The notes: a model not told the origin generated them from the sequence alone. A stretch of 64,000 bases of DNA from Styela clava (GCF_964204865.1 NC_135259.1:18486974-18550973), one strand, 5' to 3'; shown: positions 21,530 through 33,052, numbered from the stretch's first letter. Translations and numbers: made by a program.

Positions 21530-21601
21530 ACTAGGCGTTAGGATTTCAGGCTCTCACCCATGCGGCCCGGGTTCTAATCCCGGTCTGGGAAACTCTTTAT
21601 A
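21530..21601 (+). pseudogene. psi-Glu (CUC)
   Basis: Same form as 9753, with perfect acceptor and T stems. Confidence 0.8.
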
Positions 21602-21947
21602 CCAAATATTTTTAATTTTTGATTTCTTTCTGAAGGATCATTAGTGAGGTGTTATATGTCAAATCATTGATTGTTACAGTTGTAAAAGCGACAGTGACTG
21701 GGTAGGTTGTTTGTGAAGAACCATGTGGCCATTACAGTGTCAGCTTTATAATAAATTAATTTTGAATAGCAATAGTTTTTCAGTGATATTTCCAACATAA
21801 AACAAAGACATCAGCTGTATACAGAAGACAGAAGTACATGAAGTATTTCAAATACTGTCAAAGAAAACTACGCGGATATTACTTTAGTAGCGCTACATTG
21901 AGGTAACACCAATTTATTAGATAATACTTCTGCCAAAGTAATCGTAT

Positions 21948-22019
21948 TCCGAGATGGTCTAGGGGTAAGGATTCCTGTCTTTCACCCAGGCGGCCCGGGT
22001 TCGATTCCCGGTCTGGGAA
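21948..22019 (+). tRNA. tRNA-Glu(UUC), weakened
   Basis: C4 is G opposite G69, G31 is T, and the D loop reads GGGGTAAGG. TTTT remains. Activity doubtful. Confidence 0.65.
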
Positions 22020-22522
22020 ACTTTTCTTCAAGCAAAGATCAGGTCAGTTTTTGTTTTGAAACCTCAGAAAGATAATGGTGAAGCTTTACACTTTAGGCTG
22101 TATTTCTAGAGTGACTAAAGAATATATTACCTTAAAAAAAACTTTCCAGAATGTGATTAATGGGGTTTAACCTGATAATTTATCGATTTAACTGTTATAG
22201 TTGTTAAGGAGGATGATCGTAAAGATGCATGCAAATATGGGAATGTCACGAGTACAATAATATAACAGCACAACACTTTCACCTAACTTCAAGTCACGTG
22301 TCATTCTTTGAGATTAACGGTTAAAAACGGTTAATTTTGAATAGCAATAGTCTTTCAGTGATATTTCCAACATAAAACAAAGACATCAGCTGTATACAGA
22401 AGACAGAAGTACATGAAGTATTTCAAATACTGACAAAGAAAACTACGCGGATATTACTTCAGTAGCGCTACATTGAGGTAACACCAATTTATTAGATAAT
22501 ACTTCTGCCAAAGTAATCCTAT

Positions 22523-22594
22523 TCCCAGATGGTCTAGGGGTTAGGATTCCTGGCTTTCACCCAGGCGGCCCGGGTTCGATTCTCGGTCTGGAAA
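22523..22594 (+). tRNA. tRNA-Glu(UUC), mini-unit copy
   Basis: T arm TTCTCGG as in 10756, and 3' strand TCTGGAA, so one acceptor pair is lost. Confidence 0.72.
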
Positions 22595-23097
22595 ACTTTT
22601 CTTCAAGCAAAGATCCGGTCAGTTTTAGTTTTGAAACCTCAGAAAGATAATGGTGAAGCTTTACACTTTAGGCTGTATTTCTAGAGTGACTAAGGAATAT
22701 ATTACCTTAACAAAAACTTTCCAGAATGTGATTAATGGGGTTTAACCTGATATTTTATCGATTTAACTGTTGTAGTTTTTAAGGAGGATGATCGTAAAGA
22801 TGCATGCAAATATGGGAATGTCACGAGTACAATAATATAACAGCACAACACTTTCACCTAACTTCAAGTCACGTGTTATTCTTTGAGATTAACGGTTATA
22901 AACGGTTAATTTTGAATAGCAATAGTTTTTCAGTGATATTTCCAACATAAAACAAAGACATCAGCTGTATACAGAAGACAGAAGTACATGAAGTATTTCA
23001 AATACTGACAAAGAAAACTTCGCGGATATTACTCCAGTAGCGCTACATTGAGGTAACACCAATTTATTAGATAATACTTCTGCCAAAGTAATCGTAT

Positions 23098-23169
23098 TCC
23101 CAGATGGTCTAGGGGTTAGGATTCCTGGCTTTCACCCAGGCGGCCCGGGTTCGATTCCCGGTCTGGGAA
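23098..23169 (+). tRNA. tRNA-Glu(UUC), consensus
   Basis: Full consensus with TTTT. Confidence 0.93.
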
Positions 23170-23472
23170 ACTTTTCTTCAAGCAAAGATCAGGTCAGTTT
23201 TAGTTTTGAAACCTCAGAAAGATAATGGTGAAGCTTTACACTTTAGGCTGTATTTCTAGAGTGACTAAAGAATATAATACCTTAACAAAAACTTTCCAGA
23301 ATGTGATTAACCTGATAATTTATCGATTCAACTGTTGTAGTTGTTAAGGAGGATGATTGTAAAGATGCATGCAAATATGGGAATGTCACGAGTACAATAA
23401 TATACCAGCACAACACTTTCACCTAACTTCAAGTCACGTGTCATTCTTTGAGATTAACGGTTAAAAAGACAC

Positions 23473-23536
23473 TGGCCAGTACGGGGATCGAACCCGCGAC
23501 ATTCCGCGACGCTCTAACCAACTGAGCTAACCGGCC
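23473..23536 (-). pseudogene. tRNA-Ile lacking the anticodon loop
   Basis: Last of the eight deleted copies; like 11706. Confidence 0.85.
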
Positions 23537-23984
23537 ATATGTTCTATTGAATATACTCAGCCAATTTCATTGAGACTCTTACAGTAATTGTCTTCAAGAA
23601 GGAAGTTGTGGAATGTTATTTTTTTTAACTAAGAAAGTACTTTTTTCACACGAGTCAAATGCGCTAATAGGAAAGTACTAAAATCGCCGTTGGGCTGATC
23701 CTTATGGAAAAGTGGAATTCGTCTAAGCATATAGAGTGAGGGAGAAGTTTTTCATTTGCTATTTTAGTCACCATCGATTAATTGTGTGAAGAAAGTGTAG
23801 AAGAACGAGATAGCATCTTTCAGTTACGAAGTACTAAATTCTGTCAGCAACGTTTGTTTTTGTAGTATCTGTTTTACTCTAGGAAACAGAAATTATTGAT
23901 AGACTTGCTATTCCTTAATATTAAATGGATTTCATCCGATGGAACACATAGATAGAAAGGATTCATTTTGTAAATAATAGACAG

Positions 23985-24076
23985 CGTCCCTGGGTGGGCT
24001 TGAACCACCAACCTTTCGGTACCCATCAATATAAGAGGTAACAGCCGAACGCGCTGACCGATTGCGCCACAGAGAC
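23985..24076 (-). tRNA. tRNA-Asn(GUU) with intron, family I
   Basis: Normal T stem (CCACCCAGG), intron CCTCTTATATTGATGGGT. A clean copy. Confidence 0.87.
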
Positions 24077-24301
24077 CGACACGGACTATGGTTTGTTAAT
24101 TTGTTTTTATAAAAGATTCGAAATATCCAATATTTTTTGGTAATCTGCATTAAATTACATTGGTTTTAAATGATTTTCTCAACACAACAAAACACATAAT
24201 TTATACATTCAAGAAAGAATTCCATGAAGTATTTAAAATACTGACCTCGAAGACAGCATGGATATTAGTTCAGTGGAGAGAGTAGGTCATTTCTGCCGAT
24301 A

Positions 24302-24373
24302 TCCCAGATGGACTAGGCGTTAGGATTTCAGGCTCTCACCCACGCGGCCCGGGTCCTTTTCCCGGTCTGGGAA
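24302..24373 (+). pseudogene. psi-Glu (CUC)
   Basis: The T arm is further damaged (GGGTCCTTTTCCC), so the B box is lost. Confidence 0.78.
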
Positions 24374-24728
24374 ACTCTTTATACCAAATATTTTAAATTT
24401 TTGATTTCTTTCAGAAGGATTATTAGTGAGGTTTTATATGTCAAATCATTGATTGTTACAGTTGTAAAATCGACAGTGACTGGGTAGGTTATTCGTGAAG
24501 AACCATGTGGCCATTACAGTGTCAGCTTTATAATAAATTAATTTTGGATAGGAATAGTTTTTCAGTGATATTTCCAACATAAAACAAAGACATCAGCTTT
24601 ATACAGAAGACAGAAGTCATGAAGTATTTCAAATACTGACGAAGAAAACTACGCGGATATTACTTCAGTAGCGCTACATTGAGGTAACACCAATTTATTA
24701 GATAATACTTCTGCCAAAGTAGTCGTAT

Positions 24729-24800
24729 TCCCAGATGGTCTAGGGGTTAGGATTCCTGGCTTTCACCCAGGCGGCCAGGATTAGATTCCCGGTCTGGAAA
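24729..24800 (+). pseudogene. tRNA-Glu(UUC)-like, damaged T arm
   Basis: T arm reads CCAGGATTAGATTCCC (C56 to A), and the 3' acceptor strand is TCTGGAA. The anticodon arm is intact. Confidence 0.7.
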
Positions 24801-25125
24801 ACTTTTCTTCAAACAAAGATCAGGTCAGTTTTAGTTTTGAAACGTCAGAAAGAAATAATGGTGAAGCTTTACACTTTAGGCTGTATTTCTGGAGTGACTA
24901 AAGAATATATTACCTTAACAAAAACTTTCCAGAATTGGATTAGTGGGGTTTAACCTGATAATTTATCGATTTAACTGTTGTAGTTGTTAAGGAGGATGAT
25001 CGTAAAGTTGCATGCAAATATGGGAAAGTCACGAGTACAATAATATAACAGCACAACTCTTTCACCTAACTTCAAGTCGAGTGTCATTTTTTGAGATTAA
25101 CGGTTAATAAGACACTGGCCAGTAC

Positions 25126-25189
25126 GGGGATCGAACCCGCGACATTCGCGTCATTAGCACGACGCTCTAACCAACTGAGCTAACCGGCC
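25126..25189 (-). tRNA. tRNA-Ile(AAU), last copy of block 1
   Basis: Full length with TTCGATC T loop. A37 is G (CTAATGA). Downstream run is TTATT, not a strong terminator. The upstream flank is cut at about 25196 by family II sequence, which removes the usual TATATTC motif. Confidence 0.8.
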
Positions 25190-25333
25190 ATATGTTGGGA
25201 GCTTTACACTATAGTCTATATACAGAAGGCAGAAATACATATAGCGTTTTAATACATTGATATTAATTCAGCGGTGCTAAAATAAGTTAATACCTATTCA
25301 TTTTTAAAATATTTATCAGCGTATGAATTCGTA

Positions 25334-25405
25334 TCCCAGATGGTCTAGGGGTTAGGATTCCTGGCTTTCACCAAGGCCGCCCGGGTTCGATTCCCGGTCT
25401 GGGAA
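25334..25405 (+). tRNA. tRNA-Glu(UUC), family II
   Basis: The anticodon stem 3' side is CAAGG, leaving G30 opposite A40; the variable region reads CCGCC. Both promoter boxes and the TTTTT run are good. Confidence 0.72.
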
Positions 25406-25759
25406 CCTTTTTCTCCAGCAAAGATCTGTCAGTGTTCGTTTCGAAACGCCAGGAAGTAAATGTTGGAAGAAAGAATATGGTAGCAAAATGAATAAATTAG
25501 CTGCTTACAGAAGGCAGAAATACATAAAGCGTTTTTAAACTACATGGATATTAATTCAGTGGTACTGAAATAAGTTAACACTAATTCATTTTTAAAATAT
25601 TTATCAACCTAAGAACTCATATCCCATATGGTACTAAAATATGTTAACACTAATTCATTTTAAAAATATTTCTCAGCCTATGAATTAATATCCCAGATGG
25701 TACTAAAATAAGTTAACACTAATTCATTTTTGAAATATTCATTAGCGCATGAATTCATA

Positions 25760-25831
25760 TCCGAGATGGTCTAGGGCTTAGGATTCCTGGCTTTCAGCCA
25801 GGCGGCCCGGGTTCGATTGCCGGTCTGAGAA
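25760..25831 (+). tRNA. tRNA-Glu(UUC), weakened
   Basis: C4 to G (TCCGAGA) opposite G69; TCTGAGA; loop ends CTTTCAG; TTGCCGG in the T stem. Promoter boxes remain. Confidence 0.6.
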
Positions 25832-26126
25832 CCTTTTTATCCAGCAATAATCTGTTCAGTTTTTGTTGCAAAACTCTAGGAAATAAATAATGGAAGCTTT
25901 ACAATATAGTCTACATACATGGAGCGACTATTAAGAATATGGTAGAGACATAAATGAATTAGCTACTTACAGAAGGCAGAAATACATAGAGCGTTTTAAA
26001 CTACTAGGATATTAATTCAGTTGTGCTAAAATAAGTTAACACCAATTCATTTTAAAAATATTTATTGTAGTAAAATAGGTTAATACTAATTCATTTTTAA
26101 AATAATTGGCAGCGTATGAATTCATA

Positions 26127-26198
26127 TCCCAGAAGCTCGAGGGGTTAGAATTCCTGGCTTTCACCCAGGCGGCCCGGATTCGATTCCCGGTCTGGGAA
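26127..26198 (+). pseudogene. tRNA-Glu(UUC)-like, A box broken
   Basis: D arm reads AAGCTCGAGGGG where the A box should be TGGTCTAGGGG. Anticodon, T and acceptor stems are close to normal (CCGGATTCGATTCC). Confidence 0.68.
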
Positions 26199-26448
26199 CC
26201 TTTTTATCCAGCAAAGATCCTGTCAGTGTTCGTTTCGAAAAGCCAGAATGTAAATGATTGAAGTTTCACCTTACAGTCCATATGCATAAAGCGACTAAAG
26301 AATATGGTAGCAAAATAAATAAATTAGCTGCTTACAGAAGGCAGAAATACATAAAGCGTTTTTAAACTACATGGATATTAATTCAGTGGTACTGAAATAA
26401 GTTAACACGAATTCATTTTTAAAATATTTATCAACCTATGAATTCATA

Positions 26449-26520
26449 TCCCAGATCGTCTAGGGGTTAGGATTCCTGGATTTCACCCAGGCGGCCCGGG
26501 TTCGATTCCCGGTCTGGGAA
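26449..26520 (+). tRNA. tRNA-Glu(UUC), family II
   Basis: A32 (loop ATTTCAC) and TCGTCTAGG in the A box; all stems pair. TTTTG follows. Confidence 0.8.
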
Positions 26521-26867
26521 CCTTTTGTTCCAGCAAAGATCTGTCAGTTTTTGTTGCGAAACTCTAGAAAAATGAATGATGGAAGCTTTACCTTATAGTC
26601 TATATATATAGAGCGACTATTAAGAATATGGTAGCAAAATAAATAAATTATCTGTTTACAGAATGCAGAAATACATATGAAAGCTTTACACTACAGGCTA
26701 TATTCATAAAGCGACTTAAAAATAAAGTAGCAAAACTGGAACGTTTCGAGTGGGCCATTAGTGAAATTTTATTTGATGATGAAACTTGCACGGATATTAA
26801 TTCAGTGGTGCTAAAATATTTTAACAGTAATTCATTTTTAAAATAGGTATTAGCTTATGAATTCATA

Positions 26868-26939
26868 TCTCAGATGGTCTAAGGGTTAGGATTCCTGGCT
26901 TTCACCCAGGCGGCCCGGGTTCGATTCCCGGTCTGGGAA
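26868..26939 (+). tRNA. tRNA-Glu(UUC), family II
   Basis: C3 to T keeps pairing as U-G; the D loop reads TAAGGGTT. Perfect T arm and TTTTT. Confidence 0.83.
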
Positions 26940-27155
26940 CCTTTTTCTCCAGCAAAGATCTGTCAGTGTTCGTTTCGAAACGCCAGAAAGTAAATGATGG
27001 AAGAAAGAATAAGGTAGCAAAATGAATAAATTAGCAGCTTACAGAAGGCAGAAATACATAAAGCGTTTTTAAACTACATGGATATTAATTCAGTGGTACT
27101 GAAATAAGTTAACACTAATTCATTTTTAAAATACTTATCAGCCTAATAATTCATA

Positions 27156-27227
27156 TCCCAGATGGTCTAGGGGTTAGGATTTCTGGCTCTCACCCAGGCG
27201 GCCCGGGTTCGATTCCCGGTCTGGGAA
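27156..27227 (+). tRNA. tRNA-Glu(CUC), family II
   Basis: Anticodon CTC, reading GAG. T27-G43 wobble in the anticodon stem; everything else consensus. Confidence 0.85.
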
Positions 27228-27424
27228 CATTTTTATCCAGCAAAGATCTGTCAATTTTGGTTGCGAAACTCTATTAAATGAATATGGAAGCTTTACACTA
27301 TAGTCAATATACAGAAGGCAGAAATACATAAAGCGTTTTAAACTACATTGATATTAATTCAGTGGTGCTAAAATAAGTTGACACCTATTCATTTTTAAAA
27401 TATTTATCAGCGTGTTAATTCGTG

Positions 27425-27496
27425 TCCCAGATGGTCTAGGGGTTAGGATTCCTGGCTTTCACCCAGGCTGCCCGGGTTCGGTTCCCGGTCTGGGAA
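27425..27496 (+). tRNA. tRNA-Glu(UUC), A58 changed
   Basis: T loop TTCGGTT: the invariant A58 of the B box is G, which would weaken TFIIIC binding and T-loop folding. Rest consensus. Confidence 0.7.
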
Positions 27497-27816
27497 CCTT
27501 TTTATCCAGCAAAGATCTGTCAGTGTTCGTTTCGAAAAGCCAAAAAGTAAATGATGGAAGTTTCACCTTACAGTCTATATGCATAAAGCGACTATTAAGA
27601 ATATGGTAGTGAAATAAAAAAAATTAGCTGCTTACAGAAGGCAGAAATACATAAAGAATTTTAAACTACATGGATATTTATTTGGTGGTGCTAAAATAAG
27701 TTAAAACCAATTCATTTTTAAAATATTTATCAGCCTAAGAATTCATATCCTATATGGTACTAAAATATGCTAACACTAATTCATTTTAAATATATTTATC
27801 AACCTATGAATTCATA

Positions 27817-27888
27817 TCCCAAATCGTCTAGGGATTAGGATTCCTGGATTTCACCCAGGAGGCCCGGGTTCGATTCCCGGTCTGGGAA
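27817..27888 (+). tRNA. tRNA-Glu(UUC), family II
   Basis: G6 is A (TCCCAAA) opposite C67; A32; D loop GGGATT. T arm perfect; the T run is only TTT. Confidence 0.68.
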
Positions 27889-28276
27889 CCCTTTGTTCCA
27901 GCAAAGATCTGTCAGTTTTTGTTGCGAAACTATAGGAAATGAATGATGGAAGCTTTACACCACAGTCTATATACATAAAGCGACTATTAAGAATATGGTA
28001 GTGAAATAAAAAAATTAGCTGCTTACAGAAGGCAGAAATACATAAAGAATTTTAAACTACATGGATATTAATTTGGTGGTGCTAAAATAAGTTAAAACCA
28101 ATTCATTTTTAAAATATTTATCAGCCTAAGAATTCATATCCTATATGGTACTAAAATATGCTAACACTAATTCATTTTAAATATATTTATCAGCCTAAGA
28201 ATTCATATCCCAGATGGTACTAAAATAAGTTAACACTAATTCATTTTTAAAATATTCATCAGCGCATGAATTCATA

Positions 28277-28348
28277 TACCAGATGGTCTAGGGGATAGGA
28301 TTCCTGGCTCTCACCCAGGCGGCCCGGGTTCGATTCCCGGTCTGGGAA
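28277..28348 (+). tRNA. tRNA-Glu(CUC), family II
   Basis: C2 is A opposite G71 in this copy; its duplicate at 31587 keeps C2. Anticodon CTC, perfect B box, TTTTT. Confidence 0.78.
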
Positions 28349-28643
28349 CCTTTTTATCCAGCAATAATCTGTTCAGTTTTTGTTGCAAAACTCTAGGAAA
28401 TGAATATTGGAAGCTTTACACTATAGTCTATATACAAAGAGCGACTATTAAGAATATGGTAGCGAAATAAATGAATTAGTTACTTACAGAAGGCAGAAAT
28501 ACATATAGCGTTTTAAACTACTAGGATATTAATTCAGTGGTGCTAAAATAAGTTAACACCAATTCATTTTAAAAATATTTATGGTAGTAAAATAGGTTAA
28601 AACTAATTCATTTTTAAAATATTTATCAGCGTATGAATTCATA

Positions 28644-28715
28644 TCCCAGAAGGTGGTGGGGTTAGAATTCCTGGCTTTCACCCAGGCGGCCCGGATTCGA
28701 TTCCCGGTCTGGGAA
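28644..28715 (+). pseudogene. tRNA-Glu(UUC)-like, A box broken
   Basis: D arm AAGGTGGTGGGG destroys the A box and D stem. 3' half near normal. Confidence 0.68.
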
Positions 28716-29069
28716 CCTTTTTATCCAGCAAAGATCTGTCAGTGTTCGTTTCGAAACGCCAGGAAGTAAATGTTGGAAGAAAGAATATGGTAGCAAAATG
28801 AATATATTAGCTGCTTACAGAAGGCAGAAATACATAAAGCGTTTTTAAACTACATGGATATTAATTCAGTGGTACTGAAATAAGTTAACACTAATTCATT
28901 TTTAAAATATTTATCAACCTAAGAACTCATATCCCATATGGTACTAAAATATGTTAACACTAATTCATTTTAAAAATATTTCTCAGCCTATGAATTAATA
29001 TCCCAGATGGTACTAAAATAAGTTAACACTAATTCATTTTTGAAATATTCATTAGCGCAAGAATTCATA

Positions 29070-29141
29070 TCCGAGATGGTCTAGGGCTTAGGATTCCTGG
29101 CTTTCAGCCAGGCGGCCCGGGTTCGATTGCCGGTCTGAGAA
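29070..29141 (+). tRNA. tRNA-Glu(UUC), weakened
   Basis: Duplicate of 25760 with the same C4 to G change. Confidence 0.6.
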
Positions 29142-29436
29142 CCTTTTTATCCAGCAATAATCTGTTCAGTTTTTGTTGCAAAACTCTAGGAAATAAATAA
29201 TGGAAGCTTTACAATATAGTCTACATACATGGAGCGACTATTAAGAATATGGTAGCGAAATAAATGAATTAGCTACTTACAGAAGGCAGAAATACATAGA
29301 GCGTTTTAAACTACTAGGATATTAATTCAGTTGTGCTAAAATAAGTTAACACCAATTCATTTTAAAAATATTTATTGTAGTAAAATAGGTTAATACTAAT
29401 TCATTTTTAAAATAATTGGCAGCGTATGAATTCATA

Positions 29437-29508
29437 TCCCAGAAGCTCGAGGGGTTAGAATTCCTGGCTTTCACCCAGGCGGCCCGGATTCGATTCCCGG
29501 TCTGGGAA
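29437..29508 (+). pseudogene. tRNA-Glu(UUC)-like, A box broken
   Basis: Duplicate of 26127. Confidence 0.68.
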
Positions 29509-29758
29509 ACTTTTTATCCAGCAAAGATCCTGTCAGTGTTCGTTTCGAAAAGCCAGAATGTAAATGATTGAAGTTTCACCTTACAGTCCATATGCATAAA
29601 GCGACTAAAGAATATGGTAGCAAAATAAATAAATTAGCTGCTTACAGAAGGCAGAAATACATAAAGCGTTTTTAAACTACATGGATATTAATTCAGTGGT
29701 ACTGAAATAAGTTAACACGAATTCATTTTTAAAATATTTATCAACCTATGAATTCATA

Positions 29759-29830
29759 TCCCAGATCGTCTAGGGGTTAGGATTCCTGGATTTCACCCAG
29801 GCGGCCCGGGTTCGATTCCCGGTCTGGGAA
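29759..29830 (+). tRNA. tRNA-Glu(UUC), family II
   Basis: Duplicate of 26449, stems intact. Confidence 0.8.
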
Positions 29831-30177
29831 CCTTTTGTTCCAGCAAAGATCTGTCAGTTTTTGTTGCGAAACTCTAGAAAAATGAATGATGGAAGCTTTA
29901 CCTTATAGTCTATATATATAGAGCGACTATTAAGAATATGGTAGCAAAATAAATAAATTATCTGTTTACAGAATGCAGAAATACATATGAAAGCTTTACA
30001 CTACAGGCTATATTCATAAAGCGACTTAAAAATAAAGTAGCAAAACTGGAACGTTTCGAGTGGGCCATTAGTGAAATTTTATTTGATGATGAAACTTGCA
30101 CGGATATTAATTCAGTGGTGCTAAAATATTTTAACAGTAATTCATTTTTAAAATAGGTATTAGCTTATGAATTCATA

Positions 30178-30249
30178 TCTCAGATGGTCTAAGGGTTAGG
30201 ATTCCTGGCTTTCACCCAGGCGGCCCGGGTTCGATTCCCGGTCTGGGAA
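30178..30249 (+). tRNA. tRNA-Glu(UUC), family II
   Basis: Duplicate of 26868. Confidence 0.83.
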
Positions 30250-30465
30250 CCTTTTTCTCCAGCAAAGATCTGTCAGTGTTCGTTTCGAAACGCCAGAAAG
30301 TAAATGATGGAAGAGAGAATAAGGTAGCAAAATGAATAAATTAGCAGCTTACAGAAGGCAGAAATACATAAAGCGTTTTTAAACTACATGGATATTAATT
30401 CAGTGGTACTGAAATAAGTTAACACTAATTCATTTTTAAAATACTTATCAGCCTAATAATTCATA

Positions 30466-30537
30466 TCCCAGATGGTCTAGGGGTTAGGATTTCTGGCTCT
30501 CACCCAGGCGGCCCGGGTTCGATTCCCGGTCTGGGAA
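30466..30537 (+). tRNA. tRNA-Glu(CUC), family II
   Basis: Duplicate of 27156. Confidence 0.85.
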
Positions 30538-30734
30538 CATTTTTATCCAGCAAAGATCTGTCAATTTTGGTTGCGAAACTCTATTAAATGAATATGGAAG
30601 CTTTACACTATAGTCTATATACAGAAGGCAGAAATACATAAAGCGTTTTAAACTACATTGATATTAATTCAGTGGTGCTAAAATAAGTTAACACCTATTC
30701 ATTTTTAAAATATTTATCAGCGTGTGAATTCGTG

Positions 30735-30806
30735 TCCCAGATGGTCTAGGGGTTAGGATTCCTGGCTTTCACCCCGGCTGCCCGGGTTCGGTTCCCGGTC
30801 TGGGAA
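30735..30806 (+). tRNA. tRNA-Glu(UUC), A58 changed
   Basis: Duplicate of 27425, with a further CACCCCGG change leaving T29 opposite C41. Confidence 0.65.
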
Positions 30807-31126
30807 CCTTTTTATCCAGCAAAGATCTGTCAGTGTTCGTTTCGAAAAGCCAAAAAGTAAATGATGGAAGTTTCACCTTACAGTCTATATGCATAAAGCG
30901 ACTATTAAGAATATGGTAGTGAAATAAAAAAAATTAGCTGCTTACAGAAGGCAGAAATACATAAAGAATTTTAAACTACATGGATATTAATTTGGTGGTG
31001 CTAAAATAAGTTAAAACTAATTCATTTTTAAAATATTTATCAGCCTAAGAATTCAAATCCTATATGGTACTAAAATATGCTAACACTAATTCATTTTAAA
31101 TATATTTATCAACCTATGAATTCATA

Positions 31127-31198
31127 TCCCAAATCGTCTAGGGATTAGGATTCCTGGATTTCACCCAGGAGGCCCGGGTTCGATTCCCGGTCTGGGAA
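31127..31198 (+). tRNA. tRNA-Glu(UUC), family II
   Basis: Duplicate of 27817, but with TTTT kept after it. Confidence 0.7.
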
Positions 31199-31586
31199 CC
31201 TTTTGTTCCAGCAAAGATCTGTCAGTTTTTGTTGCGAAACTATAGGAAATGAATGATGGAAGCTTTACACCACAGTCTATATACATAAAGCGACTATTAA
31301 GAATATGGTAGTGAAATAAAAAAATTAGCTGCTTACAGAAGGCAGAAATACATAAAGAATTTTAAACTACATGGATATTAATTTGGTGGTGCTAAAATAA
31401 GTTAAAACCAATTCATTTTTAAAATATTTATCAGCCTAAGAATTCATATCCTATATGGTACTAAAATATGCTAACACTAATTCATTTTAAATATATTTAT
31501 CAGCCTAAGAATTCATATCCCAGATGGTACTAAAATAAGTTAACACTAATTCATTTTTAAAATATTCATCAGCGCATGAATTCATA

Positions 31587-31658
31587 TCCCAGATGGTCTA
31601 GGGGATAGGATTCCTGGCTCTCACCCAGGCGGCCCGGGTTCGATTCCCGGTCTGGGAA
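31587..31658 (+). tRNA. tRNA-Glu(CUC), family II
   Basis: Duplicate of 28277 with a perfect acceptor stem. One of the best CUC copies; D loop GGGGATAGG. Confidence 0.88.
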
Positions 31659-31953
31659 CCTTTTTATCCAGCAATAATCTGTTCAGTTTTTGTTGCAAAA
31701 CTCTAGGAAATGAATATTGGAAGCTTTACACTATAGTCTATATACAAAGAGCGACTATTAAGAATATGGTAGCGAAATAAATGAATTAGTTACTTACAGA
31801 AGGCAGAAATACATATAGCGTTTTAAACTACTAGGATATTAATTCAGTGGTGCTAAAATAAGTTAACACCAATTCATTTTAAAAATATTTATGGTAGTAA
31901 AATAGGTTAAAACTAATTCATTTTTAAAATATTTATCAGCGTATGAATTCATA

Positions 31954-32025
31954 TCCCAGAAGGTGGTGGGGTTAGAATTCCTGGCTTTCACCCAGGCGGC
32001 CCGGATTCGATTCCCGGTCTGGGAA
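31954..32025 (+). pseudogene. tRNA-Glu(UUC)-like, A box broken
   Basis: Duplicate of 28644. Confidence 0.68.
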
Positions 32026-32274
32026 CCTTTTTATTCAGCAAAGATCTGTCAGTGTTCGTTTCGAAAAGCCAGAAAGTAAATGATGGAAGTTACACCTTAC
32101 AGTCTATATGCATAAAGCGACTAAAGAATATGGTAGCAAAATAAATAAATTAGCTGCTTACAGAATGCAGAAATACATAAAGCGTTTTAAACTACATGGA
32201 TATTTATTCAGTGGTGCAAAAATAAGTAAAACACCAATTAATTTATAAAATATTTATCAGCGTATGAATTCATA

Positions 32275-32346
32275 TCCCAGATGCTCTAGGGGATAGGATT
32301 CCTGGCTTTCACCCAGGCGGCCCGGGTTCGATTCCCGGTCTGGGAA
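32275..32346 (+). tRNA. tRNA-Glu(UUC), family II
   Basis: All stems sound; A box TGCTCTAGGGG and D loop GGGGATAGG. TTTTT follows. Confidence 0.83.
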
Positions 32347-32563
32347 CATTTTTCTCCAGCAAAGATCTGTCAGTTGTTCGTTTCGAAACGCCATAAAGTA
32401 AATGATGGAAGAAAGAATATGGTAGCAAAATAAATAAATTAGCTGCTTACAGAAGGCAGAAATACATAAAGCGTTTTTAAACTACATGGATATTAATTCA
32501 GTGGTACTGAAATAAGTTAACACTAATTCATTTTTAAAATATTTATCAACCTATGAATTTATA

Positions 32564-32635
32564 TCCCAGATCGTCTAGGGGTTAGGATTCCTGGATTTCA
32601 CCCAGGCGGCCCGGGTTCGATTCCCGGTCTGGGAA
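32564..32635 (+). tRNA. tRNA-Glu(UUC), family II
   Basis: A32 and TCGTCTAGG like 26449; stems intact. The 3' flank ACATTTG has no T4 run nearby. Confidence 0.78.
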
Positions 32636-32981
32636 ACATTTGTTCCAGCAAAGATCTGTCAGTTTTTGTTGCAAAACTCTAGGAAATGAATGATGGAAGC
32701 TTTACATTATAGTCTATATACATAGAGCGACTATTAAGAATATGGTCGCAAAATAAATAAATTACCTGTTTACAGAATGCAGAAATACATATGAAAGCTT
32801 TACACTACAGGCTATATTCATGAAGCGACCTAAAAAAAAGGTAGCAAAACTGGAACGTTTCAAGTGGGCCATTAGTGACATTTCATTTGATGATGAAACT
32901 TGCACGGACATTAATTCAGTGGTGCTAAAATAATTTAACAGTAATTCATTTTTAAAATAGTTATTAGCTGATGAATTCATA

Positions 32982-33052
32982 TCTCAGATGGTCTAAGGGT
33001 TAGGATTCCTGGCTTTTACCCACGCGGCCCGGATTCGATTCCCGGTCCGGAA
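32982..33052 (+). pseudogene. tRNA-Glu-derived pseudogene with UUU anticodon
   Basis: Loop CTTTTAC, 71 bases, shortened 3' acceptor strand TCCGGA. No T4 run (AGCTATTTATCC). Confidence 0.73.

Larger units (their letters stand above)
2023..25195. repeat. Family I tRNA array (Ile-Asn-psiGlu-Glu units), block 1
   Basis: Tandem units of about 1,640-1,700 bp, each with Ile and Asn on the minus strand and psi-Glu and Glu on the plus strand. Within the block there are 575-bp mini-units (10181, 10756, 11331; 14603, 15178; 21948, 22523, 23098) and longer duplications. About 8321-12320 recurs at 20089-24090 (offset about 11,767), and about 11331-13860 recurs at 15178-17705 (offset 3,847). Copies about 1,640 bp apart between 16 and 19 kb are almost identical, which suggests recent unequal exchange or gene conversion. 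Confidence 0.9.
25406..28715. repeat. 3,310-bp tandem duplication, copy 1
   Basis: Carries eight full-length Glu loci plus one at its right end. All recur exactly 3,310 bp later, with a few base differences, in 28716-32025. Confidence 0.9.
28716..32025. repeat. 3,310-bp tandem duplication, copy 2
   Basis: Repeat of 25406-28715. Differences are scattered single bases, so the event is recent compared with divergence among other units. Confidence 0.9.
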
